Made by a program: the position numbers and the translations under genes
Shown: positions 47,362 to 60,727 of the stretch, one piece after another
How positions within the stretch are numbered: the first letter of the stretch is position 1
Layout: the number at the start of each line of letters is the position of its first letter
Assembly (NCBI GenBank): GCA_003999685.1
Contig: CP021223.1
Location: forward strand, 1,736,001-1,800,000
Direction of reading: 5' to 3'
From: Taiwanofungus camphoratus
Taxonomy: Eukaryota > Basidiomycota > Agaricomycetes > Polyporales > Taiwanofungaceae
DNA: 64,000 bases
The notes under the pieces: generated by a model
What the model was told of the DNA's origin: nothing
What the model saw: the letters and a program-made list of their open reading frames with translations, nothing else
The model's database searches: none

Positions 47362-48252
47362 CTAATATGCCTTCTTGCCTGCAGCAAGCTGTAGATGTGC
47401 ACTATGCTCATCATACGGGTACTTCGATACGGGGATCTCGCGCCAAAGGTCGGGTGTAAGGAAGGCGTACGTTTTTGTAATCTGTTCAAGGTATCTGAGG
47501 TTGTACGGTAATCAACAAGACACAAATTACGCACGGCAGTAAAGGTAGCCTTCAAGAAGTTACCCATCGTGGCAGTCGAACCCTTCGATTGTGTGTAGCA
47601 GTCCTCAACACCGGCAAGCTGCAGCAATCGCTTCGACGCGGGCGCCGCAACAAGACCAGTCCCTCTTGGCGCAGGAATGAGGCGACACATGACGGACCCA
47701 ACCTTCCCGCTGACCTTCGAAGGTACAGTGTGAGGCTCACCAAGTGCGGCACCCCAGTACCCTCGCCGTACAGGGATAACAGACAACTTTGCAAGAATGA
47801 TAGCGCCGCGGATTGCGGTGGCCACCTCTTTCGCGCACTTGACACCGAGGCCGACGTGACCCTCAAAGTCACCAATGGCGACGAACGCCTTGAAACGCGT
47901 GCGCTGACCAGCGCGTGTCTGCTTTTGCACGGGCATAATCTTCATCACCTCGTCCTTGAGCTTGGGGAGGAAGAAATCGACGATCTGGTATTCTTTCACG
48001 GGCAGCGAGAAGAGGTAGATTTCCTCCATCGATTTGATCTTGCCGTCCTTTACGAGACGGCCAAGTTTAGTGACAGGAACCCTTGCAGAAAATGGCTGCT
48101 GTTAGCTATCAAATACGACTGGTTATCGTATCAGTTACTCACCATTCCTTCTCCTCATCTTTGCGACCACCGCGGCGAGGTCCTCGACGACCGCGTCCTC
48201 TGTCACCACGTCCACGCCCAAATCCACCGCGTCCTCGTCCAGCGTCAGCCAT
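47362..48252 (-). CDS. RPS2: 40S ribosomal protein uS5 (RPS2)
   Basis: Three exons on the minus strand: 48252-48143, 48081-47535, 47481-47362 (258 residues). An Arg/Gly-rich head ([20 protein letters not shown]) is a usual target of arginine methylation. Then [36 protein letters not shown], the S5 domain ([40 protein letters not shown]) and the C-terminal [15 protein letters not shown] and [11 protein letters not shown]-like end ([19 protein letters not shown]). It is a core small-subunit protein at the mRNA entry channel and contributes to decoding fidelity. Length and exon layout are normal. Confidence 0.97.
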
Positions 48253-49119
48253 TGTAGAGTCCTGAGAAGTTGACTGTGGAAATGCGAAGGCAAAGGCAGT
48301 AAGTAGCCGTAATACCAGAAGAGAGCCAGTGGTATCATCATCCACTTAGGATAGGTCCATCCATCACGTAGGAGTCGAATTCTCGATCCAAAATTTGAGA
48401 CAGATGACCAGAAGAACATGCCCTATACTTTCTGAGCATCAAAACAGTAAAATGGAACTCACGTCTTGAGGTAGGTCGATGTCGAGCTCGCCTGTGGATA
48501 TTCCGATACCTTACCTTTGCTCCTCGACGGGGACTAGCTGAGGCTAATGCCTGCCCTAAGTAGAGGACCCCAGGAGCAGGTTTCCATTTTGGGCTACTGT
48601 CGGCGACCTCGAACACGAAAAAAACAACCGGTTTCTTGCAATGACATGTCGACATCGCGCCGTTCTCTTGAATGTCTTCTGTATGATTGACTGATCTCTG
48701 TGACGCCCCTTGAAAACAGACTGGACATCACCGGTTGTTGACAATCCCCCGTAGCACCTTAATGTCGTTTGTTCATCAAGGAATGGAGCATGTGTACTTT
48801 GTATGCATCTCTCTCGATGACATGCACCAGTTCCTGAATTGGCTCAGAGTAAGAGCCGCCAGTTGTAAAAGCCAGTAAGGTGTCAATGTCTTAGATCTGG
48901 TATTCTGACTGCTGTCGATCGGCCGCAGATGCCTGGGCCTTTGACTGTGAGCCATGCCGGTGGTAAACGAGTCTACGTACGAATATAGTCTAAAACGGAC
49001 TATGTCCGTAGGATATATATGCCCCAGCCCCAGTCCTCCACCCCCCCTCACCTTCTTTCACCTCTCATCCATGCCCTCGCGGTTTTCTTTACCGCAAAAG
49101 CAGCTTAGGCTCTGCAAGC
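48253..49119. other. Divergent promoter region
   Basis: Between RPS2 (-) and the Ser/Thr-rich gene (+). Contains GGATATATATGCC near 49010, a TATA-like element about 105 bp upstream of the ATG at 49120, followed by a C-rich tract. Confidence 0.5.
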
Positions 49120-50656
49120 ATGGATAGACACAAACACACGCTGGAAAATACTCAAGGGAGCGGTCAATATGGGCCCCTCATCAACGTTCGCGATCCTCTT
49201 GCGCCTATAATTTACACGACTACAGAGTCGGAAGTATCCCAGCACTCACACAATTGTTATAAAAATGAAACCACCGTTATTGGTTTGCATGCGACTCCTA
49301 ACCAAAACCAACCTGTCATTACTTCGCAGGTGTGTTTTCGTCCATTGGAGTTGGACGTTGCTCCCGAGTTCTGCAGCCAATTTGATCTTGCTCTACATAC
49401 TCCGCATCTAGGCCGATGGTTCAACGCCTGGTCATCCGGAACTGCCGTGTGCTTTACTCACGGCTACAAGCCAGGTAAATGCCAATGTAAATCGGTTCTT
49501 GCATAGTTGTTCATGGAGGCACCCTTTATCTGGTAAGATGAAAGCAAATTGTGAGACTAGTAGTGAAGGCAAAAGTTGCCACACATTGGACTCGCACATA
49601 CTGCAACCTCTGTCGAACCTCCCTCCGTCCCCTACTTCTGGAGCTCGAGTGTCTCGCGCTTGTCATATCTGGCCCATGCCTATCTCAAATCTGGAGACAG
49701 AAGTGATGTCCTCCACGGAAATTAGTGACATCTCTTACGCTAATCTCCAGTGGAGAGATCGTAGCCTTACAGACTTGGACTCAGACCTTAGCCCCGAAGC
49801 ATTTGCGCGTGATATCGATGAAACTTTTCAATGCCAACCATCTTCCATGAACCTAATTTTACCGTCGACCGATGTCGATGTTCTCGCAATTGCAGCCAAC
49901 TTCCGTCTTCACGAATCTTCATTTTTTGGTGTTCCAGGTCCTCGATCAGAGCTCGCCGGTTCTTTGGCGCCTCGTCATCTTGCGGTTATAAACCCCATTA
50001 CAGATTTTTATAGCGTATTTCCACCTGAGCTGTCGCCTCTAGCGACATCAAGACAAGGGGCCGACCAGCTACGTTCGGGTTCATCCTTGGTTACCACCTA
50101 TGCTCAAGGAACGTCAACCAGGACTGCAGCAACTCAGATTGATTATTACAGAAGTCCTCTTACTGTCAGCTCGACATGGACCAGCATGGGATTGAGAGAA
50201 GATAGGTTGATGGCTGCTGGGTCTGAGGTTCCAATGATATTTGTATCGACGGCGGAAGAACGCAGTTCTCTGGGACCTTCGACTGGAGCACAGGTCGGAA
50301 CATCTACTGATACCACTTCCCAGGCACGGACTCGTCACAGGCCGCAGCGTAGCCAGAGCTGCACTGTGATTCCTCATCAGCGCTCGCAAAAGGCGAATGA
50401 ACGCTCTCCACTGACCGGGCAGCACATAAGCCTACACAACAGCTTAGACGTTCTCGACGAGATCTCGGAGATGATACGACAGCCCTTAGCTCGACGGTGC
50501 TCCGTGCATAGCTCCCCTCCCGAAACATTCGGAAAGCCGACTCCGGACTCTACCATGCCTTTCAGCCAGACCAGGCACCGGACACCATCTGGCGCTCAAG
50601 TGGGTACGGATGTTCTGCAGGAGATTTGTCGGATGCTGCACCCGCCGACGCTGTAG
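49120..50656 (+). CDS. Ser/Thr-rich disordered hypothetical protein
   Basis: At least two exons: 49120 to about 49473, and about 49520 to 50656; the short intron(s) between them could not be fixed in phase. Combined length is roughly 490-500 residues. The protein is Ser/Thr/Pro-rich and mostly disordered. It contains two similar short helices, LDVLDEISEMIRQPL and TDVLQEICRMLHPPTL, each close to a copy of GAQVGT. The repeated DVLxEIxxM unit may be a binding motif. No known domain is visible. It is divergent from RPS2. Confidence 0.5.
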
Positions 50657-51401
50657 TGGCTCAGAACACGAGGTACGACATGGTGTTGCCACCCTCTCCG
50701 TATGTGCCGAATTTCAACAGAGACATTCTAGAAGTGTTCAGGCCGCTCAGAATCTTGTGAAAATGCGCCCTGCAGTAGGTCTCCGAATACATAATATGAT
50801 TGACCCCAATAGAGTCGGGACAGAGGTACTCGTGGTTCAAGCGTGGCCCTCTGCTTTTGTACCAGAGCTCCGGATCGTGAAGGCGGCAGTCTATCATGAG
50901 AACAAACATTGGGGGTGACGGGAACGTCATCTGTGCATGCGCACAGGCGCGAGGTCATGCAGATGAGGCAAGTCTCCCACAGTCCCAGACGTGACAGACA
51001 CTTCGGATAAGCTACCCTGAGTAACTGATGATCTTGAACAATGCACTGTATACTAAGTACTGAGCAACGTCTGACGATTTTAAAGCAATCTACGAACATA
51101 CCCGGAAGATGCAGTACTGTATACTCTCAGGAAGGCCGACTTTGTCCAAATAAGGCCGAGCAGCCATATCCACGTGCCATGGTATCTGGGGTCTTACCCA
51201 CTCGTGCGGCATAAGATTCGGCCCTAGCGCGGACCTTACTTGCTCCAGAACTCCGTTGCTGACTTGAACAAAGCGCTCGACTTTTACTTATCTACTCATA
51301 CTCGCACCGTAAGTTCAGCTCCAATTCTTTTCTTCAGCTTACGCATCTGTTGTTTTGAAGCCGACCCTTTCTCGACCCACTCGCAAACAAATTGGCACCC
51401 C
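50657..51401. other. Intergenic, antizyme 5' region
   Basis: No separate gene recognised. The last 100-150 bp before 51402 probably hold the antizyme 5' UTR and are open in the antizyme frame without an ATG. Confidence 0.5.
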
Positions 51402-52506
51402 ATGTCGAATATCAATATGATAAATTGTTCAAAACAGCAATCTAGTATTTGCCCCACGTAGGTTTGCTTTTGCCTCTTCCGGCTTGCTTCGTGGCTGACG
51501 ATTTTGAATTACTGCAGCAACGGTCGTCAAACCGTTGGAGATGGGGCTTTCTACACCGACATGACTCCTAGTGTGCTTGCAGTGTGCCACATGCAGGGCA
51601 ACAGCTCGATGTACTATTACTCTACTACGTTCTCTGGGGGGCCCGGGGTGAGTACCGGTACGCAACGACTATGGGATGTGTCGAGCGCTGACTTGTTTTT
51701 TTGGTCTTAGTGGCGGTTTTGACACCCCCAATGCAAAATGCCCTCCTGATAGAGGGTCGTCAGACTGGGTGACAGACAGTCTGGCGCCTGCTTTCCTTTC
51801 CTCTCCTTCCGACACCTCATCCACACTATCATCTTTCGGTCCACACAGCTTCGCAAACTCCATCATATATCCTCCTACTCCTCCCCCTGACCACAAGCAA
51901 GCCCATCTCGACATCCCAGAGTTCTCGCCGTTGCCCCTTTCCGCCAGCGCACCCAGAGCAATCGTTAACAAAACCGCAAATGCCCCTCCCCCCGACATCG
52001 TCACACCGCCACTCACGCCTGACGATGCCGTGGAGGGGAATGGCAGCGTTGCAGCCATCAGCGCAAAGCAGCACAACGCTGCACTTGATTTCCTCTCTGC
52101 TCTCTTCCCCCGCAATGCACTTGGCGCTTTGCCATATGCCCAGAGTGTCTCCATCTCTGCCCCCAATTTGGGAGCCGCTTACGACGGCGTCGTGCTCGAG
52201 CTCCCCGGCAAACCGAAGACGCTCTATGTTGACGGCAAGAACGCAGCCAAGGCTAATCCGAGAGAAAGGTATTTATCGAAGCTCATTTCACTCACAATGC
52301 TTGACTGAGTGTGTTGTAGTATCGTCGCGCTCTTAGACTTGGCCGACGAACGCTTGCAGTGTTCGGCTGTAGTCATCGCTCTCGAGAGATCATCGCCCGT
52401 GTTGGGCGACGTCCTGCATTCGCTTATGTACGTTGGTGGAACTGTTGTTACTAAACCACCTTTCCAGGTTGACGCTGCGTATGTCCTTGTGGGGATGGAA
52501 ATTTAG
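51402..52506 (+). CDS. OAZ1: Ornithine decarboxylase antizyme (+1 frameshift)
   Basis: Exons 51402-51457, 51518-51647, 51711-52268, 52320-52506. Frame 0 codes 65 residues and stops at TGA 51720-51722 in the context CGG TTT TGA C. Shifting +1 at TTT joins GAC at 51721 to a 244-residue second frame, giving about 309 residues. The second frame ends with the antizyme fold: TLYVDGKNAAKANPRESIVA, LLDLADERLQCSAVVIALER and LHSLMYVGGTVV. Antizyme binds ornithine decarboxylase monomers, sends them to the proteasome without ubiquitin and limits polyamine uptake. High polyamines promote the frameshift. The first frame and the linker (IIYPPTPPPDHKQAH) are disordered. No alternative splice acceptor joins the frames, which supports recoding. 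Confidence 0.88.
51717..51722 (+). promoter_or_regulatory. Programmed +1 ribosomal frameshift site (UUU UGA)
   Basis: Frame-0 TTT (51717-51719) is followed by TGA (51720-51722). Reading TTT and then GAC (51721-51723) enters the conserved antizyme frame. A sense codon followed directly by UGA is the hallmark of antizyme +1 recoding. UUU-UGA is a known variant in other lineages, whereas UCC-UGA is commonest. Confidence 0.82.
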
Positions 52507-52964
52507 TCAAATATTAGATGCGAGGGTGGTAGGAGAGGGGGATTTATGCTGTGGAATTACGCTGTCCGATTCATTCTATTCAGTGATTGATGTGAAAGGC
52601 TTTCCGTGATGGAGATTTCTTCTCGACTGGTATCTTCGTGCGAAGGACAAATGGCTGTGACTTCTAAAGCAGTGAATGCAACCGATCAGCGTATGACAAA
52701 CCTCATGCAAAAAATCCCTTGGTTCCCCCATCATTCTCAGGCCTCAGGAGTGAGGCATGTTGTCAGAACAATTGATTGGGGACGGGGTCCCCTAGCACAC
52801 TTTTTGTCTATTGGCACATGTCGACATCGTGTTCATGATCTATATGTAAGGCATCTAAAAGCATCTTGAACGAGATCAGATTCTTTGCGTTCTTCTCCCC
52901 GTGGTGTCTGTAGCCTGGACAGGTCTATATGTAACTCGACTGTTGTCTATAGTCTGGCTATAAA
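52507..52964. other. Intergenic
   Basis: 3' flank of antizyme and promoter of the Smr gene. A TATAAAA at 52959-52965 overlaps the proposed ATG, so is probably fortuitous. Confidence 0.45.
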
Positions 52965-54149
52965 ATGGGACTGGGTAGTATTCTCCGGGCGTTCGTCAAC
53001 TATCTATGTGCTCCCAGTGCGCCGCCTCCAGAGCCTCAGCGACCCACGGCCCCGCATCCGCATCCTTTGCAAAACGACATATATGCTCCCCTTGTGGTTC
53101 CCCACCGGCCACCTCCTCAGGCTTCACAACAGTATTATCAGCCATCTTATCCGGTAGCACAACCGCAGGTCCCCCCAAGTCACCGCCCTTCCGCTCCAGC
53201 CTCACCTCCTCACCGCCCGACCCTACCATCCCATCAGGTACGTATCTTTCACGGTTCCTTGCAAGCAGATATCCATGTCCATACACCCGACCGAAATAGA
53301 ACCTCGACTTACATAATCAGCACAATGAGCACTACCAGTCCCTCCGCGCTCGCGCGAAGGAGGAGGGCGCGCAGATGGCACGTTGCTTTGAGGAGAGTCA
53401 CACCGCGTACGCCCGCGGTGAGGGTGCTCGCGCAAAGGAGCTGTCCAACGAGGGTAAGACGCACCAGCGTGAGATGGAGCGGCTGAACGCACAGGCAAGC
53501 GAGTGGATCTTTGTCGGTGCGTATGCGGCTACAAATGTGCCTTCATCTCCAGCTCGTGCATTCGCTCTTACCACTCTACACGTCCTGTACATGGACTTTG
53601 TTCAGAAAATAACAAGGTCAGGCATACCACACTTCCTTCCTCAGTCTTTGTACTTCCCTGGTGATCGCTCTAGGATAGCAAGCCCGGAGAGGTGGACTTG
53701 CACGGTCTGTATGTCAAGGAAGCCATCACATACACAGACAGAGCAATACAAGAAGCGCGACAGAAGGGAGATTCCAAGTTACATCTCATCGTCGGTTCGT
53801 ATATTTCCAACAAACCTAAATGCATAGATTCAGTATACTTTGGCGGCTTTTCAATGACAGGTAAAGGATTGCACTCTCCGAACGGCATCGCAAAACTTAG
53901 GCCGGCCATCGAAGATCTAATGCGGAAGTGAGTATCGTGGTGCTCAACTTGAATCACGACACTGCGTCCACATGAGCTCCATTAACCTTCGCATTCAGAC
54001 ATGGTCTTGTTGCAGAACTTGATCAGAGTAACGGAGGTGTTCTGATAGTCAACCTGGACGGCATACCGAGCGGAGAGGGCAGCATTTTACGACCTGATGA
54101 TATCAGTCGCCGCCTGGAGAGCAAGGAAGACGGTTGTCTCATCATGTGA
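52965..54149 (+). CDS. DUF1771-Smr domain protein
   Basis: Six exons: 52965-53237, 53300-53516, 53606-53616, 53674-53794, 53861-53927, 53999-54149 (279 residues). A Pro-rich head (APPPEPQRPTAP) is followed by a DUF1771 helical region (HYQSLRARAKEEGAQMARCF, AKELSNEGKTHQREMERLN, ASEWIFVENN). Then comes the Smr domain with VDLHGLYVKEAI and the GKGLHSPNGIAKLRPAI core. Eukaryotic DUF1771-Smr proteins are RNA-binding or endonucleolytic factors linked to no-go decay of stalled mRNA (Cue2/N4BP2 relatives). No CUE domain is visible. Exon 3 is an 11-nt microexon coding part of VENNK. Function is inferred from the domain. Confidence 0.9.
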
Positions 54150-54445
54150 AGACTAGCTTGGGTCCTTATTGCTCCGTGGCGCAGGTCCTTTTGACTAGAC
54201 CGGACTGGACGAAGCTGGTTCAGCAGGAGAGTAATGGCATATTGTTAGAGTAGAGGCTCTCAGTCCAATGTTTTGCAACAAAGTGTACTTTCAATCGTTT
54301 TTATGCTTATATATATGAGAATTTGAAGGACCCAGCGACCCAGTGAGATTAGATTCCGAGATGTTTAATTCTCCTACTTGCGGCATGGGAGTTGCGGTAG
54401 TCATAAGCGCTTCATTTACCGCCGCGGCCTTGTAAGTCAACGGGC

Positions 54446-55226
54446 ATGTTCAAGTGCTTTTCGATACGAAGCACTCAGCATTCGCTACGTCCTTATCATA
54501 GCTTAAGGAAGGCATCTACGTCCTCGAATCCTTTCCCATTCCCGACGAATGTGAATCCGACTCCACTCCAGATATTCCATCTCCCGCCTTCCGCGTCTCG
54601 AGATGAAGTGAAAGCTAGATGTCCGTCCTTTACAATACGTCAAATTTCGTCCACATTCCGTACTGATTGGATTCTGTCTCCCCTGTGCTCAGACTATGAC
54701 CTTGTTCGTATATATCATCCAGATTCGCCAATCAGCCGTTCTGCGCCGCCAGACACTGCGCATGCGCGATTTCAGGCTATCAGTGCGGCTTATGCAACGC
54801 TTTCCGGCAAGGCGCAAGGAGCATCTACAGTAGATTCATCTAGCAGTACTGAGGGTGTCAGGCCCGACTACCACAGCCTTAGTACCGCGATGTGGAGGGC
54901 AAGGCAGCGGAAACGGGCTGAGTTGGACGTAGGGATGGACGACCGATGGAAGGACCGTATGATGTTAGGCGCTATAATACTGGTGAGTACTTTCACTCAG
55001 ACTTATGTCCTCTATCCCAAGGAATTGGACAAGGTTTCTTGACGTGTCTGTTTAGAGCCTTGTTGTGTTCGTCTGGCAGACATACTCGGTGCGTCTCGAG
55101 GCTATGTCGGAAGGGACGGGGCGATATCGCCATTATCCAAGCACTTCGCGCAAGCTGCCAGCCGCTAAATCCGACGCGGAGATACTTGCAGCTTCTGAGA
55201 AGCAAGACTGGAACCGCAGGGAATGA
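54446..55226 (+). CDS. J-domain protein, membrane-anchored, probably mitochondrial
   Basis: Three exons: 54446-54620, 54693-54982, 55056-55226 (211 residues). A basic Ser-rich N-terminus (MFKCFSIRSTQHSLRPYHSL) looks like a mitochondrial presequence. Next is a J domain: TPLQIFHLPPSASRDEVKAR, then intron 1, then YYDLVRIYHPDSP with the invariant HPD, and FQAISAAYATLSG. A single hydrophobic helix (MMLGAIILSLVVFVWQTYSV), split by intron 2, precedes a polar tail. It would recruit an Hsp70 at a membrane, likely the mitochondrial inner membrane. The specific fungal orthologue is not clear. Confidence 0.83.
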
Positions 55227-56235
55227 CGTCCGTACGACATGTCTGTGTGTTTCCGCATTCCTACAGACTTGGCTGACATTTGGCATTTGTTTCCCGTACA
55301 CCCTGTCGCGGTACGCGGGTTACCCAGTCTGCCTGTTGATACCAGCATTCTCCTTGGCCAAGCACTCTTTCGTCTCAGGTTATCGGCCTGCTTACAAAGA
55401 TCATCTACTTGGTTGCCAAATCTGAATTGAACTGTCACTTCGCGCGCAACAAGTGGTTTGTCTCTTGATTTTTGACGACATGGTCCATGAGACGGACGAG
55501 CCTCAGCTTGCGTAAATTCATACACGCTGCAGCCACAAATTATCTGTTGCAACTCACCTGTCATTGATCCTGTTCATCGCTTGGGCAATTTATACGCTTC
55601 ACCGCTCCCGTTGCATCTCGTTGCTGTAGACGGGATACAGGGAAAGAATGATACAAGCTTAACTTTCTTTCTCATGAGGTATGAAGCTACGTTGTTGTCT
55701 ACAACCGAACGGACTGCGGTAAGTATGACCGTACCCTGAGGCGGATATGTATCGTGAAGCAATGTCAAGTCAAGGCATCTCATCGGACGTTCAAGCAAAT
55801 GACTTATGACATTCACGTTCTCGGGTTCGACCTGTATTCATTCAAGAGCACATGGTGCCATAACTCCACAGCACTTGTAGATGGGTCCAAGCACTACAGT
55901 TGGACTTAATGATGGCATATGGTATGTCCATCTTTGTCGACTTCTCCCAAATCAACTATTTGGGTTTGTACTGATATTGCCAATGGTTCCGACGTTGAGG
56001 TTCGTCCAAGAACTGATGATGGACTGAGCAATTCCCAAATGACCTCGACTTGGGTGCTTGACTCCATTCACAAACAGTGAAAGCGTGAATACAGGACAAC
56101 GGGTTATTGGTGCTATCATCAGCACCGAACAAGCGGCTCTATAATCTGTGGTACCCTATCATCATAATTATTGCAAATACATTGAGATCCACCGTATACA
56201 TCATCGAGCATTGGAAAGCAAATCGTACAGCAGAA
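55227..56235. other. 3' flanks of convergent genes, about 1 kb
   Basis: Between the J-protein (+) and the CNT transporter (-). No gene or RNA recognised. Confidence 0.45.
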
Positions 56236-58604
<2,369 letters not shown>

Positions 58605-59298
58605 GGTTTCCTGTGATTTCTTTGGTCCGAGACAGGGTCCAACGAAGACTGCAGGAGCAGTACCAGAAATTTATGACCGCCGTAAGCAAGGGCACACGAG
58701 CGCTGCGATGAGACTCCATTTTTCTGCTGGACTGCCTGATATGTGTTCTCTCAGGCTGTTAGCGCGGCGAGGATCCATGCGGTACATTAAAAAAGACAGG
58801 TAAAACACCAATGTGGTGCATCCTCCGGCTGTCTGATAACCATTTCCCGTAACTGATATGTAGGCTCCGTTATCAAACAGTGTCAGTTCCACCTCTATTT
58901 GCAACTACAAGCGACGCCCGCGCTGTCGCGGGCGCGGTTTCGGCCATTCGAAAATTGTTTGCACGAGTACTATATGCTCATATTGCATGGGCGTGTTCCG
59001 GGATACCACACCCTGTTTCCAAAGAGCTGCGCACAGACAGAGGCGGTGTCCCCCAGAGCGCTATACACACCCGTTATCATGCAGTCCAGGGCGGAGGCAT
59101 TCCTCCGCCGCGACCTACCCTTATCAGGACTTCGCTTCCTCTTTACGACCGGATTACAATTCACACTGACTCGCAGTATGAGCCGGTTGGTATGCGATAC
59201 AAGATATATGACGTGCACATGCGTACAATCCATGAATGAGATAATACACTCAGCACCCGAATGTTCGAACGTCGTACAGCAATACCCGTACACGAATG
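58605..59298. other. Intergenic between minus-strand genes
   Basis: Promoter of the CNT gene and 3' flank of the WD40 gene. No gene recognised. Confidence 0.5.
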
Positions 59299-60727
59299 TT
59301 ACACTTTCAGCGCCTTGATCGACTTTCCCATCGCAATGGCCAGCCATTCTCCAGGGGCGGTCGAGTGACCGGTGTTCATGGACATGCCTGCAATTTGTGG
59401 TGACCACGCTAGATTGACAATTTCACTTTGTCCCGTATATGCCATGACTGGGTCAGTAACTATTCGTTTCTTTGCGTCTGGCCGCGGGGAACTCAATCCA
59501 GAGCTCGCGTTCCTGGGTGAGGAGGATGGAATCTGGGTATAGGAAGATAAGTCCCAGAGCAACAATTGGCAGTCATCGCCTGAGCATCACAGATCGTGTT
59601 GTGTCAGCAAATATAACATCACTGTTCCATGTAAATGTACCTGCAGTTGCCAAGAGCGGATTATTTGTTGATCCCCATCCTAGCGCATTCACTTGCGCGC
59701 GATGACCCCTAAGTTCCATGACAGGTTGCCCAGGACTGCGCATGTCAAGGATCTGAACGTCCGGTCCATCCATGTGGAACGTGGACATGTAGTTCGAGTC
59801 GGCTGGATTGAATGCTATTCGCAACAAGGGTGAGGTGGGGGGACGAGCAGATGTGCTTGGGGAGGAGGAAGGTGGCGGCATATTCTTCGGCGCAGGTGTC
59901 TCGTAGAGGATGGTGGAATGTTCAAGACTGCGCAAATCAAATGCACGCAGACTGCCGTCTGCGCCGACGGAAACAAAGATATCTGTGGACCCAGGCAGCC
60001 ATGCGACGTCGTACACCTCCCGATCGTGAGCGATGAGCTGCGTGATTGCCGTCGAGGTGTCGATGTTCCATACAGTACAAGTTGTATCGATGGACGAGGT
60101 AACCACCAAACTGGGCGCCTTCTCATTCCAGGAGAAATTGGTCAAGGGAGCACCCGTTGAGTGATTCTGCACTTTGCTCTGCTGTGGGGCCGAGCATGTT
60201 ATAAGTGCGCAACTTGCATAGGTCAATGAAACGCATACGCACGCCAGAAAGAGCAGTTTTCAGCGTCAGTCGGTGGCCACCTGAGCTTGACTGCCTGCCC
60301 ACATACGATGACAAGGCAGGCTGCGCATCACTTGAATATTCCCATATCCTGAGCGCATCCCCGGTCGTCCCTAGTAGCTCAGCCGTCGCCGCCTTTTGGC
60401 TCCATGCGTAGCTTGCAGCCGTTGCTGGTTGCCATTGCAAGCTCGTCGCTGGGTAGCCGTGCTGCGTCTCGACTAATGTTACGAAGTCAGGATACTCTGT
60501 GTAGTCATCTTCCACCAGTACACGCTCATCCTGTAGACCAATAACCGCGATTCTGTTCCGGTAGTCTTCCGTTAGCGATGCGATTCCGAGACGGAATGCC
60601 GACCGGGGTCTGAGCTGCTGCCCTGGCGCTGTCGTCTTGCACCAATCGAGAGCGTACACAGGCCCTAATGACTATCAACGGGATAATAGGAGAATATTCA
60701 ACTATTGATGCTTACATGGTGCTTCAT
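59299..60727 (-). CDS. DCAF7/WDR68 (AN11/TTG1-like) WD40 protein
   Basis: Four exons on the minus strand: 60727-60716, 60671-60243, 60178-59641, 59579-59299 (419 residues); exon 1 codes only MKHH. WD40 propeller with DCAF7-type strings: VYALDWC, FRLGIASLTEDYRNRIAVIG, YPATSLQWQP, DALRIWEYS, APLTNFSWNEKAPSLVVTSS, DTTCTVWNI, AHDREVYDVAW and HRAQVNALGWG. It is longer than the metazoan protein (about 340) through low-complexity inserts (PPPSSSPSTSARPP, SSSPRNASS). DCAF7 is a scaffold for DYRK/HIPK kinases and DDB1-CUL4 ligases; plant TTG1 and AN11 partner bHLH and MYB factors. It is presumably nuclear and cytosolic. Confidence 0.88.
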
